A stretch of DNA of 33,570 nucleotides from Acidobacteriaceae bacterium (GTDB taxonomy: Bacteria; Acidobacteriota; Terriglobia; Terriglobales; Acidobacteriaceae). Under the pieces are notes generated by a model, which was given only the letters and a program-made list of their open reading frames with translations, searched no databases and had not been told where the DNA came from. The DNA lies in NCBI GenBank assembly GCA_003152695.1, contig PMAT01000109.1:326-33895 (forward strand), written 5' to 3'. The first letter of the stretch is position 1. Every line of letters begins with the position of its first letter. Both the position numbers and the translations under genes were made by a program. Positions 14,671 to 22,484 of this stretch are shown here, piece by piece.

Positions 14671-16107
14671 TCAGTGACCTCCCGCCGTCAGTGCCCGGTC
14701 GGCCTTGAACAGCTTCATCAGCGCAGTCACGCTCGGCTGCTTCTCCAGGTTCCAGATGGCGTCCATGGCACGACGACGGGCTTCGCGCGACATTACCGGC
14801 TCCGCCAGGGCTTCGAATTTTTCTTCCACCTCTTTATCGGTGAGCGGATTGCGCGGATCGCCCTTGGGATAGTCAAGCTGTGTCGTGTATTCGCGGCCAT
14901 CGATAGTATGAATTCTGACGATCACGCGCTGCAGCGCCGGAAACACTTTCTCGATCTCGGGATCGGCGGCGACCGCGATCTTGCTGAGCTGGGCGCGGAT
15001 TACGGGATCCATGATCTTCGCCTGGGTGAATTGCAAGGGAGTGACCTGGCGCTCGGCGATCGCAGCAGCGATGACATACGGCAGCGAGTGATCGGCAGTC
15101 TCCTTGGTGTGCGGATCGTACTTGCTGGGATCGCTGAGAATGTCGGTCGCGCGTGCCGTGGTGCGAATGTGTACTCTCGCTATGTCGTTGGGCTTCAAAT
15201 CGTGGTCCTTCACCAGCGCAAGCACAGCGGAGATTGGCGTGTGCGTCAGGGCTTCGGTGGGAAATGCCTTCATCCCACATTGTGTGATACGCCACGAATC
15301 GCCCAGCCCGTCGGTCAGAATATTCAGCTTCCACTCCGGCCCAAAGCAGTGCACTAGTCCCTCTTTGCCGTCGATCACATGCTCGGGGCCGGTATACCCC
15401 TTTTCAGCCAGCAAGGCTGCCAGCACGCCGCTTTGCGTCGCCATGGGATCGACGGTGTTCTTCATCATGGTCAGCTTGCCGGCGGTGACTGCGCCCAGCG
15501 TGGCGCGTGCGCTGGCGCTGATGCCGATGGCGTGCTGAATTTGCTCGGCGCTGAGGCACAGCATACGTCCGGCCACGATCGGCGAGACGAACGCGGTCAA
15601 TGTGGCGTGATGCCAGCCGCGCTCGCGAATGCCGGGGAAGGCCGCTTCGCACAGCCGCATCTCAAATTCGTGGCCCAGCACCAGACCCACGATGAGTTCG
15701 CGCCCATCGCTGCCGGCGCGCTCACCCGCGGCCATTGCCGCGGGAAAAATGTCCGACGGGTGCGACGGGTCCTGCTTCCAGTAGATGTCGTTGTAGTCCA
15801 TGCAGCGAATCATCAGCGCATTCGCCAGCGACGCCGACATCACATCCATCTGGCGGCCGCTGCCAATCACAGTTGCACCACTCGGACCTGCAATCTCGTT
15901 CAGCACTTCCAGCGCGATCATGACGTCATGCTGCTGGTAGCCGCCAAGCGCGCAGCCAATGCTGTCGAGCAGGAAGCGCTTGGCCTGATACACCGCATCT
16001 TGGGAAAGCTGCTCGAACTTCAGACCGGCGGCCCATTGCGCGACGGCCGCGGTGATCGTCGGCTTGGCGGCCGCTTTGCTCGACGCTGGCGCAGCTGTGG
16101 TTGACAT
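14671..16107 (-). CDS. MmgE/PrpD family protein
   Basis: A 478-residue member of the MmgE/PrpD family, which includes 2-methylcitrate dehydratase, cis-aconitate decarboxylase and related epimerases. Signatures are the N-terminal helical bundle with AKRFLLDSIGCALGG, CMDYNDIYWKQDPSHPSD (active-site region), GWHHATLTAF, the AIGISASARATLGAV stretch and ETADHSLPYVIAAAI in the lid domain. The ATG at 16107 has GAGGAG upstream. The frame is open to 16272 but that part overlaps the HD-like gene and is rejected. Placed directly before an aconitase-family enzyme, dehydration of a citrate-type substrate with re-hydration by the next enzyme is a reasonable inference, as PrpD plus aconitase do in the methylcitrate cycle. 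No prpB or prpC is present. Confidence 0.88.
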   Translation of the reverse strand: MSTTAAPASSKAAAKPTITAAVAQWAAGLKFEQLSQDAVYQAKRFLLDSIGCALGGYQQHDVMIALEVLNEIAGPSGATVIGSGRQMDVMSASLANALMIRCMDYNDIYWKQDPSHPSDIFPAAMAAGERAGSDGRELIVGLVLGHEFEMRLCEAAFPGIRERGWHHATLTAFVSPIVAGRMLCLSAEQIQHAIGISASARATLGAVTAGKLTMMKNTVDPMATQSGVLAALLAEKGYTGPEHVIDGKEGLVHCFGPEWKLNILTDGLGDSWRITQCGMKAFPTEALTHTPISAVLALVKDHDLKPNDIARVHIRTTARATDILSDPSKYDPHTKETADHSLPYVIAAAIAERQVTPLQFTQAKIMDPVIRAQLSKIAVAADPEIEKVFPALQRVIVRIHTIDGREYTTQLDYPKGDPRNPLTDKEVEEKFEALAEPVMSREARRRAMDAIWNLEKQPSVTALMKLFKADRALTAGGH

Positions 16108-16130
16108 CAGAGTCTTCTCCTCGTTTCCTT

Positions 16131-16673
16131 CTATTTCGCCAGGTTCTTGAACGGCAGAAAGGCCATGAAATCGGCGTGGTGCACGATGTAGGCCTCGGTG
16201 GTGCGCTTCACCAGATCGCCTTCGGCGGCGTGCGCCGCGATGATGTGGCACACCTCGTCGGGCACACCGCATTCCATCGCCAGCGCCACCCCGGTAAACG
16301 GATGCCGCAGCAGTTCGCCGCGCTTGCTCTGGCGGGTCTTGCCGTCCACGTTTTCGTACTCCAGCAGCTTGCCGACGTCAGCCAGAATTGCGCCCGCAAT
16401 CACCGTATCCATATCAATGGGCAGCGCGCGCCCCATAAACTCCTTCATGCTCTCAGCCGCCTTGCGCGCGATATGCACCACGCAGCGCTTGTGCTCCATG
16501 AACGTCGTGGGGCAGTTCGGCACCAGCAGGGTGAACGGAATGCGGTTCAGGTCGTCCGGCGTGAGCGGGCTGAGTTCGAGGGCGCGCTGCCAGGTCTTTG
16601 TGACTTGCTCGCGTAGCTCGGGCGCCTTAATCCACTCGATCTCAGGCCACAGTTTGAGAACTGCTTCGCGCAT
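16131..16673 (-). CDS. HD-domain-like protein with altered HD motif
   Basis: A 180-residue protein with the helical pattern of HD phosphohydrolases: MEHKRCVVHIARKA (first His), AGAILADVGKLLEYE at the HD position, RHPFTGVALA, IIAAHAAEGD and YIVHHADFM. At the HD doublet the sequence is Ala-Asp, so the metal-binding His is missing; the codon is GCT, not one base from CAT/CAC. The remaining histidines are kept. It may use another ligand or have lost phosphohydrolase activity. It is the first gene of the six-gene operon, 23 nt before the prpD-like gene, with GGAGG before its ATG. A regulatory or chaperone-like role in the pathway is possible, but nothing in the sequence proves it. Confidence 0.75.
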   Translation of the reverse strand: MREAVLKLWPEIEWIKAPELREQVTKTWQRALELSPLTPDDLNRIPFTLLVPNCPTTFMEHKRCVVHIARKAAESMKEFMGRALPIDMDTVIAGAILADVGKLLEYENVDGKTRQSKRGELLRHPFTGVALAMECGVPDEVCHIIAAHAAEGDLVKRTTEAYIVHHADFMAFLPFKNLAK

Positions 16674-16782
16674 TGGTATTCCTCCGCGAAACCAGCGATA
16701 TACGCCCTACGGTGACGCATATCCCTTCGGCCGCAAACACTCTATTGCAACAGCTTCCGTGCATAATCACCTAGGACATTCG

Positions 16783-19305
16783 TCACAAGCTCCAAGTGAC
16801 ATGTTCGAGCTGGTTGGTGATTTCCTCGGCTGGGGTCTCGGGCGGAAAGCGCATTGGCTTGCCAATCACGACCGTCAGCTCTCCCGGGCGCGCGATTCTG
16901 TGGCTGGCCATCTTCATCTGGTACAAGCCATCGATCCGTATGGGGACAACTGGGACGTTCAGCCGCGCCGCCAGCATTCCGACACCTGAGCGGAACGGCG
17001 ACGGCTTGCCATCCGGCGTGCGCACACCTTCGGGGTAAACCAGAATGCTGTAGCCTCGGTCCACCGATTCACCGGCGTAGGCGAAACTCTCGCGCACACC
17101 CGACTGCTGCGGCAGCGGAAAGACGTTGAACAGGGCAACTACCAGATAGTAGCCCGCCCGATACGCTAAGCGCACGAAGGGATTCCAGGTTTGCGGTGGC
17201 CGCCACATCTCCCACAGCATCTCTCCCCACATGCCAACCGCGAGCTTGTGCCGCACGCGAGGCGGAAGCGCGATCAGCGCGAAGCCAACATCGATGTAGG
17301 TAACGTGATTGCAACTGATGAGAAACGGCCCGTCGATACCGCGCAGGTTCTCGCGGCCAACGATCTTGGGGTGGGCCATGATCATAGTCGCCGGCCAGGT
17401 AAGCAGATAGTAGATGAAGTTGCGAATCCACGTGACGGGCCAGCGCTGCGCCCATTGCGGATACCGATAGCCGCTCTGCAGCGACTTCTGCGGCCCACGC
17501 AGCAAACGCTCGAGATCGCCAACCGTGCTGACGCTGGTGAAGTTCGCCTCGTTGAGATCGACCTGGTAGCGGTCTTCCAGCGCGCTCATTAGTTCGACGC
17601 GGTCCATGGAGCTAAGGTTCAAGTTTCCGTCCAACCTGGCATCGGGTGTGAGTGGGCCGGTGCTGCGTCCAGTGACGCGCGCGATCAGGTCCGCCAGAGC
17701 TCTCTTCGGCACGCTAGCTCCGACGTCACCAGTGGCGAAGTGTTGCTGGACCGCCTGCTGGATGGCGGCGATCTTGGGCTTCTGCGTGGGAGTGCGTGGG
17801 AAGTCCTGCTCGGGCCACACGAACCAGCGGCGCATCTGCTGATACTCCGCGAGCTGCTGGTTGGCACGCCTGACCGCCGGCTCGGGATCGACGGAATCGC
17901 GCAGGATGAGAACGGCGCAAGGCTCGGCGTTGCCTCCCTGCTCCAAGCCGACGACGACGCAGTCGCGTATTGCGGACTGTTGGCGCAGCGCATTCTCGAG
18001 GTCCTCGGGATAAATGTTCATCCCTTCGCGGGTGACGATGACGTTTTTCTTGCGGCCCTTGAAATAGAGATTGCCCTCCGCGTCGAGTTCGCCAAGGTCG
18101 CCGGTGCGAAACCAACCTCCCTCGCTCAACACCGGCTTCAGTTCTTTTCCCTGCCAATAACCGGCAGCGACGTTGGCGCCGCGCACCAAGATTTCGCCGT
18201 TCTCGTCGAGCTTGATTTCGCGGCCCTCGAGTACTTTGCCAATCGAGCGTTTGCCGGTGCGAAAGGGATGGTTCAGGGAAATTAGCGAAGTCGTCTCGGT
18301 GAGGCCATAGCCTTGAATTACGACGAAGCTCAACCGCCGCCAGAACTCTTCGGTGTCGGCGTCGAGCGCCGCGCCTCCTGAGATGAAGGCCCAGAACTTC
18401 CAGCCGAATTGGTTGTGAATCTTCCGAAAGCGCCACCAGCGCCTGAGGAAGTGCTGGTCTCTCGCGGCTGCGAATTGGCGCTGGAACCACTCCTCCCGGT
18501 CCGCCGCATCGAAATCGCGCAGCAGTTTATCTTTCAGCGACTCCATCAGGCGCGGCACCGCGACCACCACCGATACGCGTTCTCGCTTGATGACATGCAG
18601 AACTTCCGTCGGGTTCAACGTGTCCTGGAAGATAACGGTGGCTGACAGCAATTGCGGCAGGAAGATTCCCAGAAACTGCCCAAAGACATGGCTTAACGGC
18701 AGCAGATTCAAGAATCGCAGCGGATGAAAAATGCGCTCGTAGCGGAGGTATTTGCCGATCTCGCGCTCCAGCGGCTCCAAGTTAGCCAGGATGTTGCCAT
18801 GAGTGATGACTACACCGCGCGGCTCGGCGGTCGTGCCGGAGGTGAAGACAATCTGCACCACATCATCGCGAGTGAGCGGCGGCGGAGCCACGGGCTGATC
18901 GGGGAGCGCCGCGAGCTGCTCGCGCAGGGTTTCCAGGTTGATCTCTGCGATGCCCGGGACGTAGTTCTGCATCGAGCCAACACAGAGCCTGGCATCCACC
19001 TGTTGCGCGATACGCTGGGCGAAATCCGGGGCCGCGATCTTGTCGATGGGCACCACGATGGCACCGCGCAGCAGGCACCCGAAAAATGCGACAACCCACT
19101 CGGCGCAGTTCTCGCCCCAGAGGATGACCTTGTCGCCCTTGCCGATGCCGCGCCGTTCCAGCTCGCGCGCAAAGCGATACGCATTGCTCAGCACATCGCC
19201 ATACGTCCATCGCTGCATGCGATAACCGCGATGTTGAGCGTAGGCCGCCTCCCGAGCGTGGCGGCGGAAGTTATCGAGGTAGTCCAGGATGGTGGTGCGT
19301 GCCAT
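16783..19305 (-). CDS. AMP-dependent acyl ligase - acyl carrier - PlsC acyltransferase fusion
   Basis: An 840-residue trifunctional protein. Residues 1-530 are an acyl-adenylate ligase: P-loop FTSGTTAEPRGV (154-165), GYGLTET (332-338), RTGDLGELD (400-408), GRKK (417-420) and the catalytic Lys at about 509 (TPTQKPK). Residues about 540-605 are a carrier domain with NLNLSSMDRVEL; Ser566 is the likely phosphopantetheine site although the usual DSL is SSM. Residues about 625-840 form a PlsC-like acyltransferase with the HX4D box His667-Asp672 (NHVTYID) and YPEGVRTPDG (757-766). The logical reaction is activating a free fatty acid, loading it on the internal carrier and transferring it to a lysophospholipid or similar acceptor. 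The order is opposite to E. coli Aas. It lies 109 nt upstream of the metabolic operon, same strand. Confidence 0.9.
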   Translation of the reverse strand: MARTTILDYLDNFRRHAREAAYAQHRGYRMQRWTYGDVLSNAYRFARELERRGIGKGDKVILWGENCAEWVVAFFGCLLRGAIVVPIDKIAAPDFAQRIAQQVDARLCVGSMQNYVPGIAEINLETLREQLAALPDQPVAPPPLTRDDVVQIVFTSGTTAEPRGVVITHGNILANLEPLEREIGKYLRYERIFHPLRFLNLLPLSHVFGQFLGIFLPQLLSATVIFQDTLNPTEVLHVIKRERVSVVVAVPRLMESLKDKLLRDFDAADREEWFQRQFAAARDQHFLRRWWRFRKIHNQFGWKFWAFISGGAALDADTEEFWRRLSFVVIQGYGLTETTSLISLNHPFRTGKRSIGKVLEGREIKLDENGEILVRGANVAAGYWQGKELKPVLSEGGWFRTGDLGELDAEGNLYFKGRKKNVIVTREGMNIYPEDLENALRQQSAIRDCVVVGLEQGGNAEPCAVLILRDSVDPEPAVRRANQQLAEYQQMRRWFVWPEQDFPRTPTQKPKIAAIQQAVQQHFATGDVGASVPKRALADLIARVTGRSTGPLTPDARLDGNLNLSSMDRVELMSALEDRYQVDLNEANFTSVSTVGDLERLLRGPQKSLQSGYRYPQWAQRWPVTWIRNFIYYLLTWPATMIMAHPKIVGRENLRGIDGPFLISCNHVTYIDVGFALIALPPRVRHKLAVGMWGEMLWEMWRPPQTWNPFVRLAYRAGYYLVVALFNVFPLPQQSGVRESFAYAGESVDRGYSILVYPEGVRTPDGKPSPFRSGVGMLAARLNVPVVPIRIDGLYQMKMASHRIARPGELTVVIGKPMRFPPETPAEEITNQLEHVTWSL

Positions 19306-19369
19306 CTGCTGACAGTTTAACCGTTCGAACGACGGTGGAGTCCAGGCCTCAGCCGCGCGGCTCTGCCAA

Positions 19370-20977
19370 TCATGGAGCGCGGCGTAACTCCAAATCGCGG
19401 GCGGCAGCGTTTTCGACTTTCTCGATCACCACGATGGCCACCCACTCATTGTTGCGATTCAGGTAGCGAATCACCCGGCCGCCGAGAACGTTCGCAACTT
19501 GTTGCGGGGCCAGGTCCTGGTGATAGTCGAAGAAGCGTTCCTGAAGTTGCTCGCCGAAGGGCAAACTCCGCAACAGAGGATGCGCTGGCTGCCACTTGGT
19601 CGGAAACAACAGCGCCACCTCAAACTGATCGGTCGCTTGCGCGGCCCTCTCGATTTCGAGGGCCGAGAAGTTCTCGATGGGTACCACCGTGAGCGGCTGT
19701 TTGACGTATCCCAGGAACGGGCGCGTAAGCTCATCGGAAGCCGGCCACGCCGTGAGCACGCGCGCGCGTGGGAAGCGCATCGCCAATTCATCGGCGGCCT
19801 GTTTGTGGACGATGACGTAATCGCGATACAGCAATGTGTCCTCAGGAGCGATGCGATAGGGCGGCGGAGTGAGCAGCGCGAACCCAAAAGCTACACAGGC
19901 TAATGCGATCCACCACGGCCAATGCTGGGCGCGACGCCACAGCGTGGAAACACAAACCAGGATCACCAACGGCACAACCGGAAGCAGGTAGCGAGCCAGC
20001 ACCGCGCCTCCCAGCGCGGACAGGGCCACGACGTGCGCCAGGATGACCACCCCGAATACGAGTTGCACGTTGACGGGAATGCGGGAGCGCAGGGTGCCGT
20101 CGGGCCTCTGTAGCGGAGGGAGGCTCATGGCAAAGGCTGCGGCCAGCGTCAGCACAAACAGGTTCAGATAGCCCAGCGCGTGCCAGAGCCGTATCAGGAT
20201 CGCAAGCACGATGCGCAGTGGAGTGAGCGTAGCTTGCAGGTTGTAACGCAAGTACTCCGGATTGCCAAAATAGAAGCCGGTTCGGTGATGGTGATAAAGG
20301 AACCACAGGGCGAGCGGGGCCAGGCACAACAGAAACGAGAAGGCGGCCAGCCGTCTCCGACACAAGCATAATGTTTCGGCCCCTCGCACCCTGCCTTGCA
20401 GAACGGGACACAGCAACTCCCAGCCCAGCAGCGCCAAGGGCGTGACGATGGCGGTCTCTTTGGCGAGAGGCGCAAGCGCCAAGAACACGATGGTAGCTGC
20501 CGCTCTTCGCTCCACGTACATCGCCAGTCCCCAAAGCGTCAGCGCGCATACCATCATGTCGAGGTGGGCCAGCGAGCTCTGCGTAAAGAAAACGGAGTAG
20601 ACCGAGGTGCACAAGACGGTTGCGGCAGCCACCTCTTCGTTGGCCACGTCGCGCGCGAGCCGCCACAACCCCAGCAGGGCGAACGCAGCGATCAGCAGCA
20701 TCGCAGTTCGCGTCACCGCCGGGGTGAAGGCGCTGAACTTCCACCAGAAGGCCAGCCACAGCATCACCAGCGGGGGATGTGCGTTGGAGAGCGTGGTGTG
20801 AGGAATGAGTGAGCCGGTGAGTAAGAGATCGCGCGCCGCCGGAATAAAGTAGCCCGCTTCGTCCCAGAAGTACGGCAGCCGCAATAAAGGAGCATGGGTG
20901 ACGAATAGGAAGGCAAAAATGAGCGCGTAGGCGAAGAGGCATTCACGCAGGCGGGCCTGAAAACTCGACACCCGCAA
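19370..20977 (-). CDS. Polytopic membrane glycosyltransferase, GT39-like
   Basis: A second GT-C-type membrane glycosyltransferase, about 535 residues. After the first hydrophobic helix comes LPYFWDEAGYFIPAARDLL; the acidic Asp-Glu pair corresponds to the catalytic loop of GT39-like enzymes. SNAHPPLVMLWLAFWW is the usual second loop. About ten further hydrophobic segments follow, then a soluble C-terminal domain (from about 390). The first codon is TTG (20977), with GTG at 20971 as an alternative; neither has a strong ribosome binding site. It begins 13 nt after the DUF3467 stop and is probably co-transcribed with it. Sugar and acceptor are unknown. It shows no close similarity by eye to the glycosyltransferase at 1257-2831 beyond the fold. 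Confidence 0.82.
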   Translation of the reverse strand: MRVSSFQARLRECLFAYALIFAFLFVTHAPLLRLPYFWDEAGYFIPAARDLLLTGSLIPHTTLSNAHPPLVMLWLAFWWKFSAFTPAVTRTAMLLIAAFALLGLWRLARDVANEEVAAATVLCTSVYSVFFTQSSLAHLDMMVCALTLWGLAMYVERRAAATIVFLALAPLAKETAIVTPLALLGWELLCPVLQGRVRGAETLCLCRRRLAAFSFLLCLAPLALWFLYHHHRTGFYFGNPEYLRYNLQATLTPLRIVLAILIRLWHALGYLNLFVLTLAAAFAMSLPPLQRPDGTLRSRIPVNVQLVFGVVILAHVVALSALGGAVLARYLLPVVPLVILVCVSTLWRRAQHWPWWIALACVAFGFALLTPPPYRIAPEDTLLYRDYVIVHKQAADELAMRFPRARVLTAWPASDELTRPFLGYVKQPLTVVPIENFSALEIERAAQATDQFEVALLFPTKWQPAHPLLRSLPFGEQLQERFFDYHQDLAPQQVANVLGGRVIRYLNRNNEWVAIVVIEKVENAAARDLELRRAP

Positions 20978-20990
20978 GTTGTCCGCAGGT

Positions 20991-21290
20991 TTAATGGATC
21001 GGACCCATCCCGGGCCCCATGCGCGGATCCAGCTTGATCTCTCCGAAGGTGTTTTCGTAGTTTACCAGGTTCTGCTGCAGGATCGTATAAAGCGCTTTTG
21101 CCTGCTGCGGACTCAAATAGATTCCCTGGAAGTTGCGCACCTCCACGCGGGTTTCGTCCTGCTGTTGCAGGGTGCCAAAAATCAGGAAGAAGTCCCACAC
21201 ATTTACCCGTACTTGAACGCTGTTGGCGTAACTTTCGCGGTAGTCGGGGGTATTGGTTAACTGAATCAATGGCTGCGGAGGATTCGACAT
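20991..21290 (-). CDS. DUF3467 family protein
   Basis: A 99-residue protein of the DUF3467 family, found widely in bacteria without an assigned function. The family core is clear: YRESYANSVQVRVNVWDFFLIFG (positions about 17-39), then VEVRNFQGIYLSPQQAKALYTILQQNLVNYENTFGEI. It ends with an unusual Met/Gly/Pro tail (RMGPGMGPIH). The ATG at 21290 is preceded by GAGG 6 nt upstream. It is followed after 13 nt by the membrane glycosyltransferase gene. Confidence 0.85.
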   Translation of the reverse strand: MSNPPQPLIQLTNTPDYRESYANSVQVRVNVWDFFLIFGTLQQQDETRVEVRNFQGIYLSPQQAKALYTILQQNLVNYENTFGEIKLDPRMGPGMGPIH

Positions 21291-21319
21291 GGTGACCTCG
21301 AAAATCGCAGTGTAGCAGA

Positions 21320-21364
21320 ACAGTTGCCAGCAGTCAGTTAACAGTAGTCAGTCGCCAGTAGTCG
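21320..21364. repeat. Degenerate repeat related to the heptamer array
   Basis: Words CAGTCAGT, AGTAGTCAGT and CCAGTAGTC recur imperfectly between the VWFA and DUF3467 genes. They are reverse complements of the CTGACTA/CTGGCTA units at 4835-4893, so this looks like a decayed or non-expanded relative in opposite orientation. Confidence 0.5.
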
Positions 21365-21374
21365 GGCAGGCGGC

Positions 21375-22460
21375 TTACTTCGCCGGCATGGTGTAGTAAC
21401 CAGTCCGGTGGCGGACCTGCAGCTCGGCGGGGTCGGGGTAATCCTTGGTCGCGGGATCGATCTTGATATCGATGCGGCGAAAATCCGAGTCAGAGAGCCG
21501 GGCGCTGGGGTAGTAGGCGATCAGATATTGGGTGCGTAATTCGTCGCTGATCTGGCGGAATGCCGCATCCAGTTGTTCCAACCCGCTGGCGTAAAAGTAC
21601 TTCCCTCCAGTGTCACGCGAAAGCTGAATCAGCGCGTGTTCCCCGCCGATGTCACGTCCTGCGCTACTTTCAATGGGCACAATGATGATGCTGTAGAGAA
21701 TGACTTCAGCCTCCTGGGCCGCGCGGACCGCCTGCTGGTAGCTGATCTGGCTGACAGTGTCGCCGCCATCGGTGATCACCACCATGACCTTGCGGCCGCG
21801 TCGCGGCAGCAACGCCTCCGACCCCAGATAAAGAGTGTCGTAGAGGGCCGTCGCCGCCCCCGACCGGATGTGGTTGATGGCGCGGTCGATCACTCGAACA
21901 TCGGCAGTGAAGGGCGTTACCTGGTCAACCACCTCGCTGAACTGGAATAAGGACAGGCCGTCGATGGGACGCAGAATGGCGTGCGCGAAGCGGCGCGCGG
22001 ACTCCAGTTCGAGCTTCTGATCTCCGCGGGTGCTGAGGCTGGTGTCCACGGCCACGACGATGGAGAGTGGCAACTCCGACTCGCGATGGAAGACCGCGAT
22101 CTTCTGCAGCTTGCCGTCCTCGAAGACCTGGAAGTCTTCTTCCTTCAAGGATGAAACCGGTGCTCCTCCGCTGTTGGTAACGGTGATGAATACGTTGACC
22201 AACTTGACGTTGACTTTGAACGTGGTATTGGGTTCTTCGCTGCTGTCAGTCGTTGACTGCTGCTTCGGCGAATCAGGGGGATGGGGAACGCTCCGTGACT
22301 GCTGCTTCTGCGAATCGGGTGGACGCGGTACGCTGCTTTGCGCGGCCACATCCTGGCCGATGCAGAGAGCAAGGCACCAGGCGCAACTCAACGCAGAAAT
22401 CACCAGCAGCTCGCGCGCCACGGCGGTTGCCCGAGCGGAAGTCCAGCAGGTTGAAAACAT
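21375..22460 (-). CDS. Secreted VWFA-related acidobacterial protein
   Basis: A 361-residue exported protein with a von Willebrand factor A domain of the VWFA-related acidobacterial type (TIGR03436-like). An N-terminal hydrophobic stretch (about 17-35) serves as signal or anchor. A linker holds two adjacent 14-residue repeats (43-56 and 57-70: SVPRPPDSQKQQSR and SVPHPPDSPKQQST). A beta-domain follows with VNVKLVNVFITVTN and LKEEDFQVFEDGK. The VWFA domain has the MIDAS motif DTSLST (Asp139, Ser141, Ser143) and VMVVITDGGDT, and the C-terminus contains LRTQYLIAYYPS and RHRTGYYTMPAK, typical of this family. It probably binds a partner through a metal ion outside the membrane; the partner is unknown. 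It starts 24 nt after the moaDE stop. Confidence 0.9.
   Translation of the reverse strand: MFSTCWTSARATAVARELLVISALSCAWCLALCIGQDVAAQSSVPRPPDSQKQQSRSVPHPPDSPKQQSTTDSSEEPNTTFKVNVKLVNVFITVTNSGGAPVSSLKEEDFQVFEDGKLQKIAVFHRESELPLSIVVAVDTSLSTRGDQKLELESARRFAHAILRPIDGLSLFQFSEVVDQVTPFTADVRVIDRAINHIRSGAATALYDTLYLGSEALLPRRGRKVMVVITDGGDTVSQISYQQAVRAAQEAEVILYSIIIVPIESSAGRDIGGEHALIQLSRDTGGKYFYASGLEQLDAAFRQISDELRTQYLIAYYPSARLSDSDFRRIDIKIDPATKDYPDPAELQVRHRTGYYTMPAK
22251..22334 (-). repeat. 42-bp in-frame tandem duplication within the VWFA gene
   Basis: Codons 43-56 and 57-70 encode near-identical 14-residue units differing at three positions (R/H, Q/P, R/T). They lie in the Pro/Gln-rich linker between the signal segment and the first folded domain. 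Confidence 0.85.
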
Positions 22461-22484
22461 TTGTTAGCTCAAACCCCAGTTCGG

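Noticed and set aside
14671-16272. Extended N-terminus of the PrpD-like protein
   Set aside because: The extension overlaps the HD-like gene and is Arg/His-rich noise; GAGGAG precedes the ATG at 16107.
8507-16673. Standard methylcitrate cycle operon
   Set aside because: PrpD and an aconitase are present but prpB and prpC are not, and citrate lyase subunits are not part of that pathway.
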